Below, in pieces: positions 1 through 5,730 of a stretch of DNA of 5,972 bases. The stretch lies in contig DCHE01000057.1 of the NCBI GenBank assembly GCA_002314775.1, forward strand, positions 17,591-23,562. Direction: 5' to 3'. The DNA is from Lachnospiraceae bacterium UBA1760 (lineage in GTDB: Bacteria; Bacillota; Clostridia; Lachnospirales; Lachnospiraceae). Each line of letters opens with the position of its first letter. Within the stretch, counting starts at the first letter, position 1. The translations under genes and the position numbers were made by a program. The notes under the pieces are model-generated. The model worked only from the letters and a program-made list of their open reading frames with translations. It ran no database searches and had not been told where the DNA came from.

Positions 1-1175
1 AGTATGGCCAGCAGCCACAGTACGGTCAGTATGGACAGAATGCGGCTCAGGTGGAGCCAATGAGAAGTATGCCTAATCAGGGCGGCGGAAGCTCTGGAGG
101 ACAACCACCTAAGAAGAAGGGTAAGACGGGTCTTATCTTAGGAATAGTTGGTGGAGTAATTGCCCTTGCGGCCATTGCATTTGTAGTACTATATATGCTT
201 GGCGTATTTGTAAAGGGTGGCGTTAGTTCAAATGACGGCGTAATAAAGCAGTACTGGGAGGCATTTTCAACGCAGGACAAGGATAAATTTAGAGAGTCTT
301 TTCCAGGCAACGCATCAAACATAGACGATTTGGTTCAGTCAAACTATGACCAGTCTATGAAGTTTAAGGATTCAGTTACTATTTATGTCGATAAGATTGA
401 GATTACCTCAGAGAACTATGATGTTGAGACTATTAATGAAAAGAATTACAAGGCTAAGGAAGCAAAGAAGAATCAGGTAAGAGTGCCTGGAGAGCAGGTT
501 ATTGACGGTCATACCTACGGAATAGTTGACTGCTATGAAATTATCACCTTCAAGCAGGGTGGAAAGTGGTTTGTCTTCGATGTAAATGAGACAGGGGCAG
601 AGATTACGACTCGTGATGGCCTTCCATACACCAAGGATGCTACTACCGAAGACACAGAGGAGGTTACCACTGAGGAGTGGACAGAAGAGCCAACTACAGA
701 AGAGGTTACTACAGAAGCTGCTACATTGGAGATAACAACAGCATCATCAGGTGACACAAAGACTGTTGGAGATTCATATGTTGGCTATATTGATATTCCA
801 TCAAGCTGGCTGAATTTTAATGATACAAATGGACTTGATGTTCCTCATGGTGCACAGTACGCAACTGCAGATGCAGGAGCGATTATCACACTCTGTAAGT
901 ATGATAATGCAGTTGATATAAGCGAAGCAGCAAAAAATATGGTCGACACCTACAACACACAGGATGGCGTTGAGAATTTAAGTATGGAGGAGACAACCTT
1001 CGCAGGCCAGACTGCCTACAAGGTTTCCTGCTACTACACAAATGATGGAGTAACCTTAAATATCTTCTTATTTAGTGACCCATCAGATGGACTCCTTCAT
1101 TTTGCATCGGTAGAATACACCTACGATTATATGGATTCATATAATTACTTAGTGAATACCTTTAGATTTAACTAA
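1..1175 (+). CDS. Single-pass membrane protein with two extracytoplasmic domains, 5' partial
   Basis: The reading frame is open from the window edge (first full codon at position 3), so the start lies upstream; the GTG at 51 is internal. About 390 residues are visible. In order, with residues counted from the codon at 51: a Q/G/Y-rich stretch (before 51 and residues 1-20), a basic patch KKKGK at 21-25, one hydrophobic helix at about 27-54, a first outer domain at about 60-187 whose helical start and later beta strands (EIITFKQGGKWFVFDV) resemble NTF2-like/DUF4878-type domains, a Thr/Glu spacer at about 197-232, and a second compact domain at about 239-374. The basic patch before the helix predicts a cytoplasmic N-terminus and a secreted C-terminal part. 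In Clostridia such proteins often begin with a zinc ribbon; that part is not visible here and is inference. No catalytic motif is recognised. A role at the cell surface is likely; the function is unknown. A strong terminator follows the stop codon. Confidence 0.85.
   Translation, partial: YGQQPQYGQYGQNAAQVEPMRSMPNQGGGSSGGQPPKKKGKTGLILGIVGGVIALAAIAFVVLYMLGVFVKGGVSSNDGVIKQYWEAFSTQDKDKFRESFPGNASNIDDLVQSNYDQSMKFKDSVTIYVDKIEITSENYDVETINEKNYKAKEAKKNQVRVPGEQVIDGHTYGIVDCYEIITFKQGGKWFVFDVNETGAEITTRDGLPYTKDATTEDTEEVTTEEWTEEPTTEEVTTEAATLEITTASSGDTKTVGDSYVGYIDIPSSWLNFNDTNGLDVPHGAQYATADAGAIITLCKYDNAVDISEAAKNMVDTYNTQDGVENLSMEETTFAGQTAYKVSCYYTNDGVTLNIFLFSDPSDGLLHFASVEYTYDYMDSYNYLVNTFRFN
642..740 (+). repeat. 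Thr/Glu-rich coding spacer, degenerate TTEE-type repeat
   Basis: Within the membrane-protein gene this stretch encodes degenerate units such as TTEDTEE, VTTEE, PTTEE and VTTEA. It lies between the two outer domains and probably forms an extended, acidic, possibly glycosylated linker across the cell wall layer. The units differ in their codons, so this is a protein-level repeat rather than a recent DNA duplication. Confidence 0.7.
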
Positions 1176-1190
1176 TCGAATAAATAATAA

Positions 1191-1244
1191 AAAAACTGTG
1201 AAGAGCTTTCCAGGTGATACTTGCGAAAGCTTTTCACAGTTTTT
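1191..1244. terminator. Bidirectional rho-independent terminator between convergent genes
   Basis: The left arm (1191-1210) pairs with the right arm (1225-1244) over 20 positions, with one G-U pair as the only departure from perfect complementarity; the loop is 14 bases (1211-1224). The arms begin with an A run and end with a T run, so the hairpin has a U tail in either direction. It lies 15 bases after the stop of the plus-strand membrane-protein gene and about 100 bases after the stop of the minus-strand deaminase gene, and probably ends both transcripts. Confidence 0.9.
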
Positions 1245-1296
1245 TGATGTGATAAAATGATGTGATAAAATGATGTGATAGAATGATGTGATAGTA
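1245..1296. repeat. Four tandem copies of a 13-bp repeat
   Basis: Units begin at 1245, 1258, 1271 and 1284. The first two are identical (TGATGTGATAAAA), the third has one change (GATAGAA) and the fourth ends GATAGTA. The array starts at the terminator's T run and lies in the noncoding gap between two convergent genes. Each unit, read into the next, carries a TGA-TAAAAT or TGA-TAGAAT string resembling an extended -10 promoter element on the plus strand. Slippage or duplication of one 13-bp element is the simplest origin. No coding role is seen. Confidence 0.9.
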
Positions 1297-1346
1297 TAAT
1301 ATGTACTCTCTGACTGTCACGATATAGAATTTGCAATGAATAATAC

Positions 1347-2285
1347 TTACAGATGAGCTGTTCTGGCATTAGTCATTAGCTGATTAAATTCAGAGTCAGT
1401 GAGGGAGTATTCATTTCTTAGTAATTCAAACTCCTTCTTTACATTGGTATCGGAAACGGTCATGTTGTCCGAGTTGATAGTTGCCTTTATTCCAAGCTCA
1501 AGGTAGGTTCTGAGAGGGTACTCAGACAGGGAGCTACAAGCCTTGGTCTGAAGGTTGCTGCTTGGGCACATCTCGATTGCAATGTCAGACTGGGCAAGAT
1601 ATTTTAGAAGCTCCTTGTCCTCTATGGCTGTAATTCCGTGGCCGATTCTTCTTGCACCAAATTCAATAGCCTTTAGGATGCTTTTCGGACCCGCGGCCTC
1701 TCCAGCGTGGATAGTGAAGGGAAGTCCTAAGGCTCTGGCGCGAACAAATAAATCCTCAAAGTTATCAGTTGGATAAAGCCCTTCTGCACCGGCAAGGTCA
1801 ATACCTGCAACTATCTCTCTGTCAAAGGAACCTGCAACCTCTATAGTTTCCAGGTTCTCCTTATGGTTTGAGTCACCCCTCATCATACATAGGATGAGTC
1901 TTATGCTTGTGCCAAGACTCTCCGGCAGAGATTTGCAGGCAGCTACCGCAGTCTTTACCACCTCGTACTGGCTAAGACCGAGTCTGGTATGAAGCTGTGG
2001 AGCGAATCTTAGCTCCGCATATTCAATGTCGGCTTCGCTCATTTTTTTTGCAATATCATAGACAGAGAGTGTGATTGCCTCTGGACTTTGTAAAAGAAGA
2101 AGAGGAAGCTCAAAGCGCTCTAAGTAAGTATTGAGATTAGTACAGCTTGCTGGTGCTCTTAGCAGCCCGAGCAACTTATCTCTGTCTCTGGTTGGAAGCT
2201 TAATCTCCTGAATATCAGCGAGCTTGAGAACATTTTCCACTGAGAGTGAACCATCAAGATGCATATGTAAATCCGTGTATTTCAA
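1347..2285 (-). CDS. add: Adenosine deaminase (zinc amidohydrolase family)
   Basis: A 312-residue cytoplasmic enzyme predicted to convert adenosine or deoxyadenosine to inosine or deoxyinosine plus ammonia in purine salvage. The hallmarks of the family are in order: LHMHLDGSL with metal ligands H7 and H9, a GIDLAGAE segment (161-168), HAGE with zinc ligand H193 and catalytic E196, RIGHG with catalytic H216, MCPSSNLQTKA (239-249), and NSDN with metal ligand D273. The start is TTG at 2285, supported by a GGAGGTG Shine-Dalgarno site just upstream; the next in-frame ATG (residue 8) would remove H7. Two oddities: the usual Asp-Asp pair is Asp-Asn (D273-N274), and the C-terminus stops soon after the last conserved helix, so the protein is shorter than the roughly 330-350 residues usual for bacterial adenosine deaminases. 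Adenine deaminase or another related aminohydrolase is the main alternative. It is transcribed alone, convergent to the upstream gene and divergent from the downstream operon. Confidence 0.92.
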   Translation of the reverse strand: MKYTDLHMHLDGSLSVENVLKLADIQEIKLPTRDRDKLLGLLRAPASCTNLNTYLERFELPLLLLQSPEAITLSVYDIAKKMSEADIEYAELRFAPQLHTRLGLSQYEVVKTAVAACKSLPESLGTSIRLILCMMRGDSNHKENLETIEVAGSFDREIVAGIDLAGAEGLYPTDNFEDLFVRARALGLPFTIHAGEAAGPKSILKAIEFGARRIGHGITAIEDKELLKYLAQSDIAIEMCPSSNLQTKACSSLSEYPLRTYLELGIKATINSDNMTVSDTNVKKEFELLRNEYSLTDSEFNQLMTNARTAHL

Positions 2286-2290
2286 AGTAA

Positions 2291-2297
2291 CACCTCC
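2291..2297 (-). promoter_or_regulatory. Shine-Dalgarno site that fixes the TTG start of the deaminase gene
   Basis: On the minus strand this reads GGAGGTG, five bases before the TTG codon at 2285-2283. It matches the anti-Shine-Dalgarno sequence closely and is well placed for TTG. It is too far from the downstream ATG at residue 8, which would also remove a metal ligand. Confidence 0.85.
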
Positions 2298-2336
2298 GAA
2301 TAAACTAAAATATAAGCTAAATGCTTGCTTAGTAAT

Positions 2337-2345
2337 ATTTTACCA
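2337..2345 (-). promoter_or_regulatory. Candidate extended -10 promoter for the deaminase gene
   Basis: The minus strand reads TGG-TAAAAT here, an extended -10 element with a five-of-six match to TATAAT. The -35 position 17 bases further upstream (TTTCTA) is poor, which the TGn extension could offset. Transcription would start near 2330, leaving a leader of about 45 bases before the TTG start. Confidence 0.5.
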
Positions 2346-2373
2346 CGAAGTATGTAAGGTAGAAACAAAAACC

Positions 2374-2401
2374 TTGACTTTACTATGAAATTCTCTAAAA
2401 T
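2374..2401 (+). promoter_or_regulatory. Candidate sigma-A-type promoter for the three-gene operon
   Basis: TTGACT (2374-2379) and TAAAAT (2396-2401) are separated by 16 bases; each hexamer matches five of six consensus bases. Transcription would begin near 2408, giving a leader of about 65 bases before the ATG at 2473. The element lies back to back with the deaminase promoter, without overlap. Confidence 0.6.
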
Positions 2402-2423
2402 AATTGGAATAAGGCTATATGAG

Positions 2424-2447
2424 TCCCGCTGGCAGCTGGTGGTGGGA
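2424..2447 (+). promoter_or_regulatory. Possible small hairpin in the leader of the operon
   Basis: TCCCGC (2424-2429) can pair with GTGGGA (2442-2447) through five Watson-Crick pairs and one G-U pair, with a 12-base loop containing the palindrome CAGCTG. TATG (2418-2421) and CATA (2454-2457) could close it from outside. This GC-rich patch stands out in an AT-rich intergenic region, just upstream of the AAGGA ribosome binding site (2457-2461). No known riboswitch or T-box motif is recognised, so any regulatory role is speculative. Confidence 0.3.
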
Positions 2448-2472
2448 GGTTCACATAAGGACGGTGAAATAG

Positions 2473-3540
2473 ATGAACTATTCAGACGACAAAATTCTTC
2501 AAAGAGATATGAAGTATATTTCGGATAATTATGATTTCCCAGAGCTTAGGGGAAGATGCGTTATGATTACCGGAGCGACAGGGCTTATCGGCATGCATCT
2601 GGTAAGAGCACTTGATGCATTTAATCAGAATAAGGATTATGATACGACGATAATAATCGCGGCGAGAAATGAAGAAAAGGTTAGAGAGGTTTTCAGTGAC
2701 CTTCTTGATAAGAAGTGGATAAGGGTTTTCATCTCTGATATTAATTCACCTCTAAGTTATCCAGGGGAGGTTGATTATATAATTCACGGTGCCAGTATGA
2801 CGGCTTCGAAGGATTTTGTTTGTAAGCCGGTTGAGACAATTAAAACAGCACTTACCGGAACTGAAAATGTTATGACCTTTGCAAGAAATAAGGCTATATC
2901 AGGGGTTGTCTATCTGTCCTCGCTTGAGGTTTATGGAACACCGGATGGAAAAAATGAAACCATAAAGGAAGACGATTACGGCTACATAGAGCCACTTAAT
3001 GTGAGAAGCAGCTACTCAGAGGGAAAGAGGATGGCAGAGTGTCTTGTTTCAAGCTACTCCTCGGAGTACGAAATTCCGGCAGTGATAGTAAGACTGTCCC
3101 AGACCTTTGGAACCGGAGTGGATTATAATGATGGCAGGGTATTTGCGCAGTTCATAAGAAGTGCGATGGAGAAGAAGGATATAGTTCTTCATACTGCAGG
3201 AAATACAGTGAGAACCTACCTTTACACAAGGGACGCAGTGACAGGAATTCTCACAGCTCTCACAAGGGGAAAAGTAAGAGAAGCTTACAATATAACCAAC
3301 AAAGAAACCGCAGTATCTATAAGAGAGATGGCGGAGCTTGTGAAGGATACATTTAAAGAGGCAGATATCGACGTGAGAGTTGAGATACCTGAGGATGTGT
3401 CAAAGCTTGGTTACAATCCAGAGATGGTAATCAGATTAAATACAGAGAAGCTTGAGGCTCTCGGCTGGAGGGCAGAGGTTTCACTTAGGGAAATGTTTAT
3501 AAATATGAGAGACAGTATCGAGGCGAGATATAATGAATAA
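2473..3540 (+). CDS. NAD(P)-dependent epimerase/dehydratase family protein (extended SDR)
   Basis: A 355-residue cytoplasmic protein of the extended short-chain dehydrogenase/reductase family, which acts mostly on nucleotide sugars. It shows a Rossmann GATGLIG (34-40), HGAS (105-108) in the usual Nx(A/G)AS-like position, YLSSLEVYG (147-155) carrying the catalytic Ser, and the catalytic pair in SSYSEGK (Y181, K185). The RSSYSEGKR form recalls the UDP-glucuronate decarboxylase/epimerase branch. L151 lies where 4,6-dehydratases of the RmlB type have Asp, which argues against that reaction. The second Rossmann strand ends AARN rather than in an acidic residue, which could favour NADP(H). The ATG at 2473 follows AAGGA at 2457-2461 (an 11-base gap, rather long), and the codon just before it is a stop, so no longer start exists. 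It is the first gene of an operon and overlaps a CDP-glycerol transferase gene by 8 bases, so its product probably feeds a surface polymer. The exact substrate cannot be told. Confidence 0.85.
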   Translation: MNYSDDKILQRDMKYISDNYDFPELRGRCVMITGATGLIGMHLVRALDAFNQNKDYDTTIIIAARNEEKVREVFSDLLDKKWIRVFISDINSPLSYPGEVDYIIHGASMTASKDFVCKPVETIKTALTGTENVMTFARNKAISGVVYLSSLEVYGTPDGKNETIKEDDYGYIEPLNVRSSYSEGKRMAECLVSSYSSEYEIPAVIVRLSQTFGTGVDYNDGRVFAQFIRSAMEKKDIVLHTAGNTVRTYLYTRDAVTGILTALTRGKVREAYNITNKETAVSIREMAELVKDTFKEADIDVRVEIPEDVSKLGYNPEMVIRLNTEKLEALGWRAEVSLREMFINMRDSIEARYNE

Positions 3541-4807
3541 AATCAAAAAAGCTTTGGTTGAGGGAAGACTCATCTATAGAATTTTTAGAAAGGAATGGCT
3601 TCTTGTGAGAGGCCCTGTTAGCTTTATCGCGAAGCTCCCTGGAAGGGCAGTTGGCTTCATCGACAGAAGGATTTCAAGCCGCTACAGAAATAAGTGGGCA
3701 GGGAAGCTTCCGGTAAAAAAGAACAGGGTAGTATTTATGACCTTCAATGATTCCTACAGCTGTAACCCAAAATACATCTGTGAGGAGCTTAGAAGGAGGG
3801 GAAACTACGATATAATCTTCATTTCAACCAAGGGAATTATGAAGAAGAAGGATGCATTTCCAAAGGATATTAAGGTTTTCGAGAGGTATTCTGTCGATGC
3901 CTACAAGGCTATGGCAACTGCTGGCTTCTGGATTGAAAATGCAATCGGCTTTTATTTTTATGATGGAATAGATAAAAAACCGGAGCAGACCTACATCAAT
4001 ACCTGGCACGGTTCGCTTGGCTTTAAGAAAATTGGAAGGGACAACGTTCCATCAAAAAGATGGGGCAAGGCAGCACTTAAGTCTGGTGCAAATACTGACT
4101 ACATAATCTCAAACAGTGAGTTCGAAAATGGAGTTTACAGGGAGACCCACTGGCCTGCCGCAGAGATTAAAATGCTGGGGCATGCGAGAAATGATATCCT
4201 TTTTGAGAAGGATAAAACGAAGCTTAATGCTATTAACAGAAGAGTTAGAAGGCAGCTATATATTGAGCCGGAGCAAAAAATCTGTCTTTACGCACCGACC
4301 TTCAGAGACAATGGAGACGTAAGCTGCTATGATATAGATTATCCAAGACTTAAGAAGGCTCTTGAGGAAAAATTCGGTGGAGAATTCGTTATAATAAGCA
4401 GAATGCACCACAAGAACAGGCGTCTTGCATCAGAAAGTCCATATGATTACGTTATCGACGGAACTATGTATCCGGATATGCAGGAGCTTATGGCAGTCTC
4501 AGATGTTGGAATATCAGATTATTCCAGCTGGCTTCTTGATTTCCTTATGACCGAAAGACCGGCATTTATATTTGCCACGGATATTAAGGAGTACGAGGGC
4601 GGAAGAGGACTATACTATCCACTTGAGTCGGCGCCATTTCCGATTGGAAGAGATAATAAGGAATTGCTTAGTGTGATTAAAGGCTTTGACGAGGAGAAGT
4701 TTAAAGCTGACAAGGAGGCATTTCTTAAGGACAAGGGCTGTATGGAGGATGGTCATGCAGCAGAAAGAATTGCGGATTTCATGGATGAAATAATCGCATC
4801 AAAATAA
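3533..4807 (+). CDS. CDP-glycerol glycerophosphotransferase family protein (TagB/TagF-like)
   Basis: This family moves glycerol-phosphate or a related polyol-phosphate from a CDP-linked donor to a growing teichoic-acid-like or capsular polymer at the inner face of the membrane. The 424-residue protein shows the family signatures: NTWHGSLGFKKIGRD (156-170), the segment GHARND (216-221), YAPTFRD (253-259), RMH (290-292), YPDMQELM with SDYSSWLLDF (313-337), and RGLYYP (358-363). H159 and H292 probably correspond to the two histidines known to be essential in Bacillus TagF, judged by eye. There is no transmembrane helix; the basic amphipathic N-terminus (about 1-55) would suit peripheral membrane binding. 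It lacks a second glycosyltransferase domain and matches the single-domain size of TagB-type enzymes. The ATG overlaps the preceding stop (ATGAATAA), with GAGG at 3520-3523 as ribosome binding site, so translation is probably coupled. Whether it acts as a primase or polymerase, and on which polyol, is not visible. Confidence 0.9.
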   Translation: MNKIKKALVEGRLIYRIFRKEWLLVRGPVSFIAKLPGRAVGFIDRRISSRYRNKWAGKLPVKKNRVVFMTFNDSYSCNPKYICEELRRRGNYDIIFISTKGIMKKKDAFPKDIKVFERYSVDAYKAMATAGFWIENAIGFYFYDGIDKKPEQTYINTWHGSLGFKKIGRDNVPSKRWGKAALKSGANTDYIISNSEFENGVYRETHWPAAEIKMLGHARNDILFEKDKTKLNAINRRVRRQLYIEPEQKICLYAPTFRDNGDVSCYDIDYPRLKKALEEKFGGEFVIISRMHHKNRRLASESPYDYVIDGTMYPDMQELMAVSDVGISDYSSWLLDFLMTERPAFIFATDIKEYEGGRGLYYPLESAPFPIGRDNKELLSVIKGFDEEKFKADKEAFLKDKGCMEDGHAAERIADFMDEIIASK

Positions 4808-4838
4808 GAATTATAAAGGGAATTGAAGGATATAATTG

Positions 4839-5645
4839 ATGGATAAAAAATTACTTGTATTAGATATCGACGGGACACTTGTGAATAACAAAAAGGAGAT
4901 AACTCCGAAGACAAAGGAGGCTCTTCTTAAGGCTCAGGACGCAGGCCATATTGTTATGCTTGGCTCAGGAAGACCGACTCCAGGGCTTATGAAGAATGCA
5001 GAGCTTCTCGAGCTTGAAAAGAGGGGAGGATATCTTCTTTCGTTCAATGGAGGAAAGGTTTCTAAGGCTGGAAGCGATGAGATAATTTACCAGAGCACGC
5101 TGCCAAATGAATATATTAAAATCGTGTATGATTTTGCCTGCGAGAAGGACCTTGGGCTTGTAACCTACAGGGACAACGATGTTATCTGTGCCAGAAGACC
5201 GGATGAGTATCTCGAGTTTGAGGCGAGATTAAATGGTATGAACCTTGTATGCGTGGACAACTTCGTAGATTATGTAAACTTCCCTGTAAACAAATGTCTC
5301 ATCTCGGCTGACCCTGAGAAGTCCTTCGACCTTATGAATGAGCTCCAGGAAAGATGCGGGGACAAGCTTAATATTGGAAGATCAGAGGCATTTTTCATAG
5401 AGGTCACCTCGCCTGGAGTAGACAAGGCTGACACGATTGAGAAGATTCTCCCAATACTTGGAATCAGCCGTGAGAATACCATCTGCTGCGGAGATGGCTT
5501 CAATGATAAGACTATGATTGAGTTCGCCGGACTTGGAGTAGCCATGGCGAATGCCAAGGAGGAGGTCAAGGCGGCAGCCGACTACATTACCTCCTCAAAT
5601 GAAGAGGATGGAATTGCTGAGGTTGTGTATAAATTTGTTCTCTAA
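4839..5645 (+). CDS. Cof-type HAD-superfamily hydrolase (class IIB phosphatase)
   Basis: A 268-residue cytoplasmic phosphatase of the Cof/YidA-like branch of the HAD superfamily. Motif I is DIDGT with nucleophile D9 and acid/base D11; motif II is LGSGRP with S43; motif III is the Lys in GVDKADT (K196); motif IV is GDGFND with D219 and D223. The C2-type cap lies between motifs II and III (about 85-190), and the C-terminal AMANAKEEVKAAADYIT segment is typical of the family. Length is normal. The ATG at 4839 sits 8 bases after GAAGGA (4825-4830); the adjacent TTG at 4836 is possible but less likely. The gene lies 31 bases after the transferase with no terminator between, so it is probably the last gene of the operon. 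Family members dephosphorylate sugar phosphates, flavin nucleotides or pyridoxal phosphate, and sequence does not decide which. The neighbours hint at a phosphorylated sugar or polyol intermediate. Confidence 0.9.
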   Translation: MDKKLLVLDIDGTLVNNKKEITPKTKEALLKAQDAGHIVMLGSGRPTPGLMKNAELLELEKRGGYLLSFNGGKVSKAGSDEIIYQSTLPNEYIKIVYDFACEKDLGLVTYRDNDVICARRPDEYLEFEARLNGMNLVCVDNFVDYVNFPVNKCLISADPEKSFDLMNELQERCGDKLNIGRSEAFFIEVTSPGVDKADTIEKILPILGISRENTICCGDGFNDKTMIEFAGLGVAMANAKEEVKAAADYITSSNEEDGIAEVVYKFVL

Positions 5646-5657
5646 TAAGTAAATTTG

Positions 5658-5666
5658 TGATAGAAT
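5658..5666 (+). promoter_or_regulatory. Possible extended -10 element upstream of the STAS gene
   Basis: TGA-TAGAAT matches an extended -10 element, but no good -35 sits at normal spacing and the predicted start (near 5673) would fall inside the terminator hairpin. It would be the nearest promoter candidate for the STAS gene, which has only 30 bases between the terminator and its start. The surrounding 13 bases (5656-5668) are identical to 1274-1286 in the repeat array. Confidence 0.3.
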
Positions 5667-5700
5667 GAGTTTGGACTGCGTGGGTTCGAACTCATTTTTT
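5664..5700 (+). terminator. Rho-independent terminator after the HAD gene
   Basis: AATGAGTTTGGACT (5664-5677) pairs with GGTTCGAACTCATT (5683-5696) over 14 positions, three of them G-U, around a 5-base loop. The T run extends through 5700. It starts 18 bases after the HAD stop codon and probably ends the three-gene operon. Confidence 0.85.
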
Positions 5701-5730
5701 GTGGGTGAAGAATGGTGGATTGGAGATAAT

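Noticed and set aside
51..53. GTG as the true start of the membrane-protein gene
   Set aside because: The frame is open upstream to the window edge with the same Q/G/Y-rich composition, and no Shine-Dalgarno site precedes the GTG.
1245..1296. Tandem repeat considered as a CRISPR array
   Set aside because: Units are only 13 bp and directly abutting, with no spacers, and no cas gene is nearby.
1172..1369. 65-codon minus-strand open frame
   Set aside because: It runs through the terminator and the tandem repeats, overlaps the deaminase 3' end, has repeat-derived composition and no good ribosome binding site.
2410..2472. T-box or known riboswitch in the operon leader
   Set aside because: No T-box core (GGTGGTACCGCG-like) or other recognised riboswitch core is present, and the leader is too short for most such elements.
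4836..4838. TTG as the start of the HAD gene
   Set aside because: The ATG immediately after it has better spacing (8 bases) to GAAGGA and matches the usual short N-terminus before motif I.
5270..5569. 99-codon minus-strand open frame
   Set aside because: It is wholly antisense to the conserved motif III-IV region of the HAD hydrolase, and its translation shows no family features.
5679..5700. GGTTCGAACTC resembling the T-arm of a tRNA
   Set aside because: The flanking bases do not form a five-pair T stem, no acceptor, D or anticodon arms are present, and the bases are fully explained as the 3' arm of the terminator.
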